From: Candidatus Latescibacteria bacterium 4484_7
GTDB taxonomy: Bacteria; Krumholzibacteriota; Krumholzibacteriia; Krumholzibacteriales; Krumholzibacteriaceae
Length of the DNA stretch: 11,495 bases
Reading direction: 5' to 3'
Assembly: GCA_002085285.1 (NCBI GenBank)
Contig: NATK01000117.1
Span: 1 to 11,495 of the forward strand
The stretch's first letter is position 1, and each line of letters starts with the position of its first letter. This document shows positions 1 through 6,107 of the stretch, piece by piece. The position numbers and the translations under genes are program-made. The notes below the pieces were generated by a model. The model was not told the DNA's origin and ran no database searches. It saw only the letters and a program-made list of their open reading frames with translations.

Positions 1-296
1 CGTTCGTAGTGCTCCATGTACCTCAGTGAATAAATCACAGCCAAAAAGCCTATGCCGGCTATTGTAATAGCAAAGAACCAGGAAAGCATATTCAGCCTGA
101 GTACGAAAGGCATGTTGAAAAGACCGAAATGAAGCGTTTCCTCAAGCGGTTTCCCGTACATCAAGATGGTCATCACCAGTACGGCGAGAGAAACCAGAAC
201 GGCGAGGAGGTTCCTTAGACGGGCGGCAATCTTCCCAGCAAAGTAGGTAAGGAATGTCCCACCAAAAGCCACTATGAGATAAAGCCTTAGGCTCAT
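1..296 (-). CDS. Second antiporter-like (NuoL/M/N-type) membrane subunit, partial at the window edge
   Basis: The first 98 codons of a gene that runs off the left edge. It begins ATG-AGC and its start overlaps the stop of the preceding antiporter gene by 4 bp (ATGA). The visible protein is hydrophobic, with three probable membrane segments separated by short basic stretches. It ends near a VIYSLRYM-type motif that resembles VSIYSLSYI at the same place in the neighbouring MnhD-like protein. This is the N-terminal pattern of the proton-translocating subunits of complex I, Mrp and Mbh/Mbs complexes. A second such subunit after the first recalls MbxH/H' (MbsH/H') of archaeal sulfane-sulfur reductase complexes. 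The catalytic lysines and most of the fold lie outside the window, so the exact subfamily cannot be judged. Confidence 0.8.
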   Translation of the reverse strand, partial: MSLRLYLIVAFGGTFLTYFAGKIAARLRNLLAVLVSLAVLVMTILMYGKPLEETLHFGLFNMPFVLRLNMLSWFFAITIAGIGFLAVIYSLRYMEHYE

Positions 297-1762
297 CCTA
301 ACACACCCCTTATATATTGAACCCTGTTCAGGAACTCACTGCCCGCCGAATTCAAGAGGCCGATCAAAAAATTCGGATAGATTCCTATAACAATTATCAA
401 AGTCACTAAAATGGCAATCGGAATAATGGCCGTCGGCGGAGCCTCTTCCCTTTTCAGCGCATTGTCGGACTTCTTGAAATAAATAATCTGAACAACCCTG
501 AAGAAGTAAGCTCCCTCTATTATAGCGGCGAACAAAACGAGCGCAGCAAGCACGACAAAAATAGCACTGCCTTTTGCCATCGCGGCCTTTATCACCATGA
601 ATTTACTCGAAAAGCCGATGAACGGGGGAAGGCCCACAAGCGAGAATGCCCCCACGGTAAACGCAAGCGACGTAAAGGGCATCCTCTTTCCCATACCAGC
701 AAGACTTGAAATCTCCATCGACCCCGTCCTGTAGATCATATATCCGACCGCGAGAAAGAGAAGCCCCTTGCTGAGTGCATGTGACAGGATCTGAAAAAGC
801 CCTCCTGCGACGCCGCCCGGCGTGGCAATCCCCAATGCAAAGACTATAAGCCCGATTTGCCCGATGCTCGAATAGGCCAGCATCCGCTTTATATTCTGCT
901 GCTTGAATGCCGACAATTCACCTACGAGAAGCGTTATCAATCCCAGAGTGACGAGGAAGAGGAACGTGTCGGAAATCCCGAACACGGTAAAAACCATTCT
1001 TGCTATCGCATAAACTCCTATCTTGATAGCGATCCCTGACAGAATAGCGCTTATCGAAGAGGGAGCCGAGGAATGCGCATCGGGCAGCCAGGCATTGAGA
1101 GGAAAGATCGCGGCCTCTATGCCAAGACCTCCAATGAGAAGCACAAACGGCAAGAATATATTCATCGAATGTATAGACGAAATATTTCTCGCAATATCAG
1201 CCATGTTGAGGGTACCGAATTGACCGTATATGAGTGCTATTGCAATCAAGACCAGGCTCGACCCGAGCGCGCCCTGAATAAGATACTTCACACCAGCCTC
1301 GATTCCTTCCCTGCTGCCAGGATAGGCCACCAGCGCATAGGAAGAGATGCATAGGATCTCGTAGAAAACGAACAGGTTGAAAATGTCACCCGTCAGAACG
1401 ACACCGGTTGCTCCGGTGAGGAGCAAAAGGAAAAGCATGTGATATTTCTCCGTCGCTCCCTCTTTGATGTAGCTCAGTGAATAGATTGAAACGAGGAACC
1501 CCATTGCGGCAATTACAACCGAAAGAAAAACCCCCACTGTGCCTGCAACGAGGTTTATACAGAACGGAGGCCTGAATCCGCCGATACTGATTACGATCGG
1601 AGATTGAAGCACCTTTGGAACGAGAATTATCGAAAGGACAAGGTTGAACAGCATACCGGCGACAGGAATATATTTCTCTATCCTTCGGGAAATAAATCCG
1701 AACAAAGGAATAGAAAAAGCTAACCCCAGAGGGACAGCAATCAAGAGTACAGGATTCACCAT
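293..1762 (-). CDS. mnhD: MnhD/MbhH-type proton- or cation-translocating antiporter subunit
   Basis: A 489-aa polytopic membrane protein of the NuoL/M/N-MrpD family, with about 14 predicted membrane segments. Family residues are visible in order: Glu135 in LFVFYEIL, Lys159 in GVKYLIQGALGS, the PLNAWLPDAHSSAPSS loop with His230, Lys247 in AIKIG, Lys332 in HALSKG, and Lys387 in GFSSKFM. In complex I and Mrp these charged residues line the ion path across the membrane. The ATG start lies behind an AGGGG ribosome site and overlaps the MnhC stop by 7 bp. The stop overlaps the next antiporter gene by 4 bp. Length is normal for the family (about 480-500 aa). Whether it carries H+ alone or exchanges Na+ for H+ cannot be read from the sequence. 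Confidence 0.93.
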   Translation of the reverse strand: MVNPVLLIAVPLGLAFSIPLFGFISRRIEKYIPVAGMLFNLVLSIILVPKVLQSPIVISIGGFRPPFCINLVAGTVGVFLSVVIAAMGFLVSIYSLSYIKEGATEKYHMLFLLLLTGATGVVLTGDIFNLFVFYEILCISSYALVAYPGSREGIEAGVKYLIQGALGSSLVLIAIALIYGQFGTLNMADIARNISSIHSMNIFLPFVLLIGGLGIEAAIFPLNAWLPDAHSSAPSSISAILSGIAIKIGVYAIARMVFTVFGISDTFLFLVTLGLITLLVGELSAFKQQNIKRMLAYSSIGQIGLIVFALGIATPGGVAGGLFQILSHALSKGLLFLAVGYMIYRTGSMEISSLAGMGKRMPFTSLAFTVGAFSLVGLPPFIGFSSKFMVIKAAMAKGSAIFVVLAALVLFAAIIEGAYFFRVVQIIYFKKSDNALKREEAPPTAIIPIAILVTLIIVIGIYPNFLIGLLNSAGSEFLNRVQYIRGVLG

Positions 1763-2115
1763 TTTTGCCCCTTAATCTTACGGAGGTTCAATGTCCCGTA
1801 ATGTCTATACAATCTGATTGCCAATGAAAGAGCCAGGGCCAGGACGGCAACACCGATGACGATCGCCGTGAGCACCAAAGCCTGCGGCACGGGGTCCACC
1901 ATACCATTCGCTTCGATACCGGGCCTTGAAAAGATAGGAGCCGTTCCCCCGTTTATGTACCCTATAGCGATGAGCAGAAGGTTCACGCCGGTATCGAGGA
2001 TGCTCAGGCCGATGATTACCTTTATGAGGTTCGATTTGGCCAGGATTATGTACATCCCTATCAGGATCAAACCAAAACAGCCTATATAATAGATATGGTC
2101 CACCAGAAAAGTCAA
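1756..2115 (-). CDS. mnhC: MnhC/MbhG-type antiporter subunit (NuoK-like)
   Basis: A 119-aa protein with three probable membrane helices, homologous to NuoK of complex I and MrpC. Characteristic stretches are SNLIKVIIGLSILDTGVNLLL in the second helix region and DPVPQALVLTAIVIGVAV before the third helix. The start codon appears to be TTG: TTGA overlaps the stop of the upstream gene, and a strong GGAGG site lies 7 nt before it. It would sit between the MnhB domain and the MnhD-type subunit in the ion-translocating module. Small C-type subunits of this kind are needed to assemble Mrp complexes. The C-terminus is basic (RKIKGQKW), consistent with a cytoplasmic tail. Confidence 0.92.
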   Translation of the reverse strand: MTFLVDHIYYIGCFGLILIGMYIILAKSNLIKVIIGLSILDTGVNLLLIAIGYINGGTAPIFSRPGIEANGMVDPVPQALVLTAIVIGVAVLALALSLAIRLYRHYGTLNLRKIKGQKW

Positions 2116-2798
2116 TCTTCCGCCTCCATCAGGTTGTCTATGATCCCTGTAAGCTCGGCACCCACCTTGAAACCTATTGCTATGTATATAATAGGAATGA
2201 TGCCTGCACTGAAAAGGGTGTTAGGAATGCCCTTCGGCAGGTAATTCAATAGAAAGTAGCCGCCTACGGCCAGGCCAATAAGGCCTATTACAACAAATAG
2301 CAGCCCGCTCAAAGACTCTATTGCCTTTGCGCCATTCTCGTTTATCTTTCTCTCCCGGCATCCAAGGTAAATAAGAAGGAACGCGGATGCTATCACCGCA
2401 CCACCCTGAAACCCTCCGCCGGGTGTTAGGTGCCCGTGTATGAATATGTAAGAGCCAAAGAGCAGTATGAACGGAAAGAGAAACTTGCAGCCGCTGGTAA
2501 GAACGAGACTCGCTCTCTCCAGCTCATCGTTCTCCTGCTTTTTCTTCTTTAGAGCCAGCACCGCCCCCAATCCAAGCGCGGCGACGAAAAGAACCGTTAC
2601 CTCGCCGAGCGTGTCGAATCCGCGGTAGTTGACAACAACCGATGTTACAATGTTGGTCGCACCGGTCTCTTCGACACCGTTGTCGATATAGTACCTGCCA
2701 ACCTTTGTTTTTGACGTACCGAATGGAATCTTACCGATCGATTGGGCTATTCCAACCGCCAATATCAAGAGCAGCACAATTGCAAGAAACTTCCTCAT
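2112..2798 (-). CDS. MbhE-MnhB fusion subunit
   Basis: A 228-aa protein that joins two subunits. Residues 1-85 match the MbhE type (equivalent to the last part of the MrpA C-terminal region): one hydrophobic segment, then YYIDNGVEETGATNIVTSV, then VNYRGFDTLGEVTVLF. Residues from about 95 to 228 are an MnhB/MbhF domain with four helices and the signature HGHLTPGGGFQGGAV. A charged linker (KKKKQENDELERA) joins them. In the Pyrococcus Mbh complex the two halves are separate genes (mbhE and mbhF). The ATG overlaps the MbhD-like stop by 4 bp, and the stop overlaps the TTG start of MnhC. The protein belongs to the same membrane module as its neighbours. Confidence 0.9.
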   Translation of the reverse strand: MRKFLAIVLLLILAVGIAQSIGKIPFGTSKTKVGRYYIDNGVEETGATNIVTSVVVNYRGFDTLGEVTVLFVAALGLGAVLALKKKKQENDELERASLVLTSGCKFLFPFILLFGSYIFIHGHLTPGGGFQGGAVIASAFLLIYLGCRERKINENGAKAIESLSGLLFVVIGLIGLAVGGYFLLNYLPKGIPNTLFSAGIIPIIYIAIGFKVGAELTGIIDNLMEAED

Positions 2799-3031
2799 TC
2801 TTCATACCTGCTTGATTTTTTCAAAGCGATTACGAATACCGCCGTCACGAGAGCGGCTCCTATCGATGCCTCGGCCATCGCCACATCCGGCGCCTGAAGA
2901 AAGTAAAAAAGAATCGCTGCAATCAGGCTTACGATGCATGAAGCGATGACTGCACTCAAAAGGTCCTTGAATATTGCAGCGGCAACAGCCGCCACGAGCA
3001 TCAAAACGATCAGAATCACAACGAGTATCAT
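2795..3031 (-). CDS. MbhD-like subunit (DUF4040 type)
   Basis: A 78-aa protein with three hydrophobic segments. The motif LQAPDVAMAEASIGAALVTA is the hallmark of the MbhD/DUF4040 family, which in Mrp antiporters forms part of the long C-terminal extension of MrpA. As a free-standing gene it indicates an Mbh-like rather than a classical Mrp arrangement. The ATG is preceded by GGAGAAGA and overlaps the MnhG stop by 4 bp. The acidic residues in the motif are thought to belong to the ion pathway in related complexes; that role is inferred here. Confidence 0.9.
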   Translation of the reverse strand: MILVVILIVLMLVAAVAAAIFKDLLSAVIASCIVSLIAAILFYFLQAPDVAMAEASIGAALVTAVFVIALKKSSRYEE

Positions 3032-3363
3032 TTCTTCTCCATGTACTGTCCGAATTCCCCGGACCTGTCGACTACACTCCTATCGCACAGAGGAACACCT
3101 ATCTTTTTCGATGCCCTGCCAAGTGCATGATTCGAAATCGGGTTGGTGAGCAGAATGAACACCGCTATGACAAGCGTTTTCCATAGCCAGGCAGGCTCGA
3201 TGATTCCAACTCCGACGACGGTAAAGAACGAACCAAAGGTCGTACATTTTGTCCCTGCCTGTAGTCTGTTATAGACATCGGGAAGTCGCAAGATCCCGAA
3301 GCTTCCCAGAAAAAGGAAAAACACTCCGATTCCGACAAACACCTTCCCAATGATGACGTGCAA
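3028..3363 (-). CDS. mnhG: MnhG/MbhC-type antiporter subunit
   Basis: A 111-aa protein with three probable membrane helices. The MnhG signature GSFGILRLPDVYNRLQAGTK is near the N-terminus, followed by the usual TTFGSFF region. The likely start is TTG at 3361-3363, directly after the MnhF stop codon, with a GGGG ribosome site about 8 nt upstream. No ATG suits the family alignment at this position. The tail after the third helix (about residues 80-111) is hydrophilic and ends EFGQYMEKK. That tail is somewhat long but within family variation. Confidence 0.9.
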   Translation of the reverse strand: MHVIIGKVFVGIGVFFLFLGSFGILRLPDVYNRLQAGTKCTTFGSFFTVVGVGIIEPAWLWKTLVIAVFILLTNPISNHALGRASKKIGVPLCDRSVVDRSGEFGQYMEKK

Positions 3364-3615
3364 CTATATTCCCCTTTCCAGAAATCTGGCTATTGCAACC
3401 GATCCTATGAACGTCAATACCGCATAAACAAGAGCGACATCGAGATAGACATACCTCTTGAAGAAAAGACCCAATAGGACAAGCACGGCGGTAGTTACCG
3501 TAGATGCCGTATCCAGAGCAACAGCCCTATCGGAAGCGGTCGGCCCCTTGATCAACCTGATAATGCAGAGAAAAGCCGCTGCTCCTACTATTATAAAAAA
3601 AATCGTATCAAGCAT
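3364..3615 (-). CDS. mnhF: MnhF/MbhB-type antiporter subunit
   Basis: An 83-aa protein with three hydrophobic segments. The diagnostic motif RLIKGPTASDRAVALDT lies between the first and second segments and corresponds to the conserved R-x-x-x-GP-x-x-x-DR-x-x-A-x-D of MrpF. The ATG lies inside the end of the MnhE gene (8-bp overlap) with AAGGAG about 9 nt upstream. The stop is immediately followed by the MnhG start. Length is typical for MrpF (about 85-95 aa). Confidence 0.92.
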   Translation of the reverse strand: MLDTIFFIIVGAAAFLCIIRLIKGPTASDRAVALDTASTVTTAVLVLLGLFFKRYVYLDVALVYAVLTFIGSVAIARFLERGI

Positions 3616-4045
3616 TGCGAAGGTCTCCTTCTTCCGTTCCCACCCTTACGCAGGAACACAACTTTTTTAGGCTCTGTTCATTTGAAGATAGCTTTGCCAT
3701 ATCCTGCTGCAGATGAGTCCTGATCACAACAATGCCTGGTTTTATAGGCATCTTCGGACTCAACACACGATAGGCAACGTCGAAATTCGCCTTTATCACC
3801 TCTTTGATCAGAACAAGTATGTACAGGATAAAGTAGAAAAACCTTCTCAGGGTAAAAGCGGGAAATCCCAGCCCAACGTATGTCCCGATAAGAAAAACAG
3901 CCAGAAGGAAACTGATAAGAACGCCCGTGAAAAGCTCATCGTATCTCAGACTCGTAGTAAGACACAACCATATTACCATCAGCAAGATAAAAACGTAAAA
4001 GAACCCTTTGAGCTTTTCACTTGTTTTTATTCTTTCATCATTCAT
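3608..4045 (-). CDS. mnhE: MnhE/MbhA-type antiporter subunit with an atypical C-terminus
   Basis: A 145-aa first gene of the antiporter-like operon. It has two or three hydrophobic segments in the first 65 residues, then a family-typical stretch: RRFFYFILYILVLIKEVIKAN, then IKPGIVVIRTHLQQDMAKL. In most MrpE proteins this is followed by a conserved segment resembling ANSITLTPGT and a short beta-rich domain. Here the protein continues instead as SSNEQSLKKLCSCVRVG and ends. Neither other frame restores the usual segment, because both stop within about 20 codons. The ATG has a GGCGGGGG ribosome site that lies in a small inverted repeat. It may be a lineage variant or a damaged C-terminus. Confidence 0.85.
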   Translation of the reverse strand: MNDERIKTSEKLKGFFYVFILLMVIWLCLTTSLRYDELFTGVLISFLLAVFLIGTYVGLGFPAFTLRRFFYFILYILVLIKEVIKANFDVAYRVLSPKMPIKPGIVVIRTHLQQDMAKLSSNEQSLKKLCSCVRVGTEEGDLRNA

Positions 4046-4048
4046 AGC

Positions 4049-4066
4049 CCCCGCCTTTTCATAGGC
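4049..4066 (-). promoter_or_regulatory. Inverted repeat over the ribosome site of the MnhE gene
   Basis: The minus-strand leader reads CCGCC, then TATGAAAA, then GGCGG just before GGGCTATG. A 5-bp GC stem with an 8-nt loop can therefore enclose the Shine-Dalgarno bases of the first gene of the operon. It could modulate translation. The stem is short and may be fortuitous. Confidence 0.3.
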
Positions 4067-4069
4067 GGA

Positions 4070-4098
4070 ATATTAATAAAGCTCAGTAATCCAATCAA
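4070..4098 (-). promoter_or_regulatory. Candidate sigma70-type promoter for the antiporter-like operon
   Basis: On the minus strand TTGATT (4098-4093) and TAATAT (4075-4070) are separated by exactly 17 bp. The -10 box is about 25 nt upstream of the MnhE start codon, which leaves a short leader containing the ribosome site. The spacing and distance fit a housekeeping promoter. The surrounding DNA is very AT-rich, so chance matches are likely. Confidence 0.4.
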
Positions 4099-4194
4099 GA
4101 AAAAAATTGTTTTATGGAAATTTTTTTACTTTAATAAGAAAATTTCTTGCTTTAATGAATCCGAAACATACTATATCAATACATATTAAGCTAT

Positions 4195-4227
4195 GTTTAT
4201 ATCTATTAAATTTTAATAAATATAAAC
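4195..4227. repeat. 33-bp near-perfect AT-rich palindrome
   Basis: The arms GTTTATAT...ATATAAAC enclose TATTAAA-T-TTTAATA. Of the 16 possible base pairs around the central T (4211), 15 match; only 4203/4219 mismatch. It lies in the otherwise featureless AT-rich spacer 4046-4340, between the end of the DUF4416 gene and the promoter of the antiporter-like operon. It contains only two G/C pairs' worth of strong bases, so it is not a classical GC-rich terminator. It may be an operator, or a structured 3' end for the DUF4416 transcript. Confidence 0.6.
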
Positions 4228-4312
4228 TATAAATACCATGAAAGACCCCGTCCTATTGAACTCCGAAACCAACCCTTTGACTTGAATTGTTGCAAATTTT
4301 ATCGGGCGCTTA

Positions 4313-4336
4313 ACGACAGTCCAGCTCTCCTGCCGT
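4313..4336 (-). terminator. Weak hairpin just after the DUF4416 stop codon
   Basis: On the minus strand ACGGCAG and CTGTCGT can pair (7 bp, one G-U) around a 10-nt loop, starting a few bases after the stop codon at 4341. No run of T follows directly, so it is at best a poor intrinsic terminator. Confidence 0.2.
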
Positions 4337-4340
4337 CGAG

Positions 4341-5099
4341 CTATCTCGATCTTTTCAATGCGGATTTGTAAAGGCGTCTGATCTTGAGAAGATCGCTGTT
4401 GTAGATGCGCGATTTGAAATCGGCAAAAGACCATTCGAACGGCTCCAAAGTGCCTTCATGGTAGAGGAGAACGGGGTCGGCGTAGACCCCACGGCCAATA
4501 TAGACCTTGTGCGGGCCTTCCTTGAACGAGGCAAGCACCACCTTGAAAAAGTCGATGTAGCCTGGATCTATGTTGAAGAGGCGGCGGGCGGTCTCTGCGC
4601 CTTTGATATCCTGAAATCCTCGAGCATCGCCGGAGCCTTCGGCGGCATTGTCACCCTTTGGCGAACCTTCGGCGAATCCATTTCCCTCTGATCCGCGAGC
4701 AAGTCGGTGAGAGGGTAAATCCGCGCTCCTGGCAGATGCATTCATTTCGACTGCCGGCACGACGAACGCCTCCTCTATTCGGCGGCTCTCGAGCTTGAAT
4801 CTGACGATGTCGGCGGGACTCGAGAGCCTTTCGAACGAAACGAATCTTCTTACGAGGCCGCCTCCCATCTCTTCGCTGTAATAATCGGTCATATCGAAGG
4901 GGTAGGGGGCGCTCAGAAAATCTATCTGCCCGAATGATTTCTCGAGCGATCGCAGGAGGCTGCGAACAACGCTATCATCGCGGGGACGAACCTCCGGCTT
5001 CGAAGATCCCGACACTTTGGACCTGCCACCGCCGAGCCTCTGCGGCCCCGTTTCAACCATCTCACCGGCGAGGTCTCCCCCGGGGTTATCCTTCGTCAT
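4341..5099 (-). CDS. DUF4416-family protein, main (C-terminal) part of a split gene
   Basis: A 252-aa open frame that carries most of a DUF4416 domain, a family of unknown function. Recognisable stretches are KSFGQIDFLSAPYPFDMTDYY (about 55-74), RRFVSFERL (84-92), FNIDPGYIDFFKVVLASFKE (175-194), HKVYIGRGVYADPVLLY (197-213) and EPFEWSFADFKS (219-230). The usual N-terminus of the family (a PVK-[LY]-F-x-A-I-L type motif) is missing here and lies in the frame just upstream (5096-5371). Deleting one copy of the 14-bp tandem repeat at 5086-5113 joins the two into one 338-codon frame. Compared with the usual size of about 180-200 aa, the joined protein has two low-complexity insertions: about residues 1-45 of this part plus the upstream repeats, and about 115-172 (Gly/Ser/Ala/Glu-rich). 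The apparent ATG may only be the inside of the duplicated repeat. Confidence 0.8.
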   Translation of the reverse strand: MTKDNPGGDLAGEMVETGPQRLGGGRSKVSGSSKPEVRPRDDSVVRSLLRSLEKSFGQIDFLSAPYPFDMTDYYSEEMGGGLVRRFVSFERLSSPADIVRFKLESRRIEEAFVVPAVEMNASARSADLPSHRLARGSEGNGFAEGSPKGDNAAEGSGDARGFQDIKGAETARRLFNIDPGYIDFFKVVLASFKEGPHKVYIGRGVYADPVLLYHEGTLEPFEWSFADFKSRIYNSDLLKIRRLYKSALKRSR

Positions 5100-5113
5100 T
5101 TATCCTTCGTCAT
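5086..5113 (-). repeat. Perfect 14-bp tandem duplication that breaks the DUF4416 frame
   Basis: ATGACGAAGGATAA occurs twice head-to-tail on the minus strand (5113-5100 and 5099-5086). Because 14 is not a multiple of three, the second copy shifts the frame. The upstream frame then ends MTKDK-stop, while the downstream frame restarts MTKDNPGG. With one copy the frame reads straight through as MTKDNPGGDLAGE. Confidence 0.9.
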
Positions 5114-5371
5114 TCCCTCGATCACCGCACCGGCAGAGTCGCCGCCGCCTTCATCCTTCGTCATTTCCTCGATCATCGCACCGGCATGTTCGAAGCCGCC
5201 GCTTTCCTGCGGCAGCGCTTCACTCATCGCCTCGCTCATTAATATCGCGGCGAAATGCAGCGCTTCACTCATCGCCTCGCTCATTAATATCGCGGCGAAA
5301 TACTTGACCGGCACCGGTTCTATCGGCTTCCCCACCCTTGAGTGCATCCTGATCTTTTTCCCATCAGACAT
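5096..5371 (-). CDS. DUF4416-family protein, N-terminal fragment of the split gene
   Basis: A 91-codon frame that starts at ATG 1 nt after the stop of the NAT-like gene, with an AGAGGA ribosome site inside the end of that gene. Residues 19-28 (EPVPVKYFAA) and the following ILMSEA match the start of DUF4416 proteins. A 15-residue unit (FAAILMSEAMSEAL plus one residue) is then exactly duplicated. Next come two copies of a 17-residue unit of the type GG-x-x-x-AGA-[MV]-IE-x-MTKD. The frame stops at TGA inside the 14-bp duplication, overlapping the ATG of the longer downstream frame by 4 bp. It is best read as the first part of one repeat-expanded DUF4416 gene. A separate small protein with re-initiation at the ATGA is possible. 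Confidence 0.65.
   Translation of the reverse strand: MSDGKKIRMHSRVGKPIEPVPVKYFAAILMSEAMSEALHFAAILMSEAMSEALPQESGGFEHAGAMIEEMTKDEGGGDSAGAVIEGMTKDK
5111..5212 (-). repeat. 51-bp imperfect tandem repeat in the DUF4416 gene
   Basis: The segment ATGACGAAGGAT recurs 51 bp apart (5164 and 5113, minus strand), and the 39 bp before each is similar. The encoded units are GGFEHAGAMIEEMTKDE and GGGDSAGAVIEGMTKDK. A third, degenerate copy (GGDLAGEMVETG) follows the 14-bp duplication in the next frame. The unit is 17 codons, so it keeps the frame. Confidence 0.75.
5212..5301 (-). repeat. Perfect 45-bp tandem duplication in the DUF4416 gene
   Basis: Positions 5212-5256 and 5257-5301 are identical base for base. 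Each encodes 15 residues including FAAILMSEAMSEAL, so the duplication preserves the frame. It copies the first beta strand/loop motif of the DUF4416 domain. The absence of any mismatch suggests it is recent, or an assembly artefact. Confidence 0.92.
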
Positions 5372-5372
5372 G

Positions 5373-6107
5373 TCAATCCTCTTGCGTCTGCGCTCCGACT
5401 CTCGATCGCCACGAACTTCGCACCCTCTCTATATACTCGTGCGCCTCTGCGACAAGCGAACGCGGTATACCGAACTCGCGCTCTATCCTTTCCTCGAGTC
5501 GACTTCGAATGTTCTCGTTTCGCCCGCCCTCGCTGCTCCTTATACGAAGGTGGTGATTTTTCACGTAAACGTGTCCCTCGTTCGTAAGGCGTGTAAGAAG
5601 AATCGAATTCATCATCGGCAGCGAAAAAGACTCCTGCCAATAGCGCATGAACAGCGCCTCGCTCACAGGCGTCGTCTTGACCCTGTAGCGCCACTTGCGC
5701 TCGGGACCCTTTATCTCGGAACCAGTTATGGTAAACAGGTCGTATCTGTCGCGCTCGCGGGGCCTGAGCTCTACGAGACCGAACGGCGTCTCGATACGCT
5801 CAACATCTCGAGTCAGCCTCACCGGCTCTACAAGCAGGTAGCCCGGATCGACGAGAAATCTCTCACCGTCCATCTCTACTACGAGGGCACTGTGTATATT
5901 GGGTCGTTTCATATCGGCCATCACCGGGTAGCATGCGAAGCCGCTCGATGTGAGAATGTTGCCGAGGCAAAAGGTCAGTGAAAAGCACGTACCGCCAGTG
6001 CCGCGCTCGACGAACCCGTTCACGACCTCTCGCGGACCTCTCAAGCGGCGCGCTGGGTCGGGTACGGTGAATTTCTTTATGATCTTCGTTATGTTCTCGT
6101 AGGGCAA
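5373..6107 (-). CDS. Arylamine N-acetyltransferase-like protein (Cys-His-Asp triad)
   Basis: A 244-codon frame homologous to NATs, cytosolic enzymes that transfer acetyl groups from acetyl-CoA through a catalytic cysteine. Counting from the TTG at 6107, the family features are PYENITKI at 2-9, GTGGTC with Cys41, NIHSALVV with His72, and GERFLVDPGYL with Asp87. The His-Asp spacing of 15 is the usual one; the Cys-His spacing is slightly short. The TTG is unlikely to be the real start. It has no ribosome site, and the frame continues upstream as plausible NAT sequence (REIVTHYAALPYEN) to a stop at 6164. The expected start lies in another frame at ATG 6186 behind GAGGCGAGG, which implies a frameshift near 6140. 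The substrate is unknown, and some relatives are not arylamine enzymes. The stop is 1 nt from the DUF4416 start, so the two form an operon. Confidence 0.8.
   Translation of the reverse strand: MPYENITKIIKKFTVPDPARRLRGPREVVNGFVERGTGGTCFSLTFCLGNILTSSGFACYPVMADMKRPNIHSALVVEMDGERFLVDPGYLLVEPVRLTRDVERIETPFGLVELRPRERDRYDLFTITGSEIKGPERKWRYRVKTTPVSEALFMRYWQESFSLPMMNSILLTRLTNEGHVYVKNHHLRIRSSEGGRNENIRSRLEERIEREFGIPRSLVAEAHEYIERVRSSWRSRVGAQTQED

Noticed and set aside
4100..4190. Small open frames in the AT-rich spacer
   Set aside because: They have no ribosome site, extreme AT bias and no periodic codon pattern. The stretch appears non-coding.
5304..5981. A long plus-strand open frame (225 codons) opposite the NAT-like gene
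   Set aside because: It is the complement of a frame with clear NAT motifs and a Cys-His-Asp triad, has no recognisable motif and has no ribosome site.
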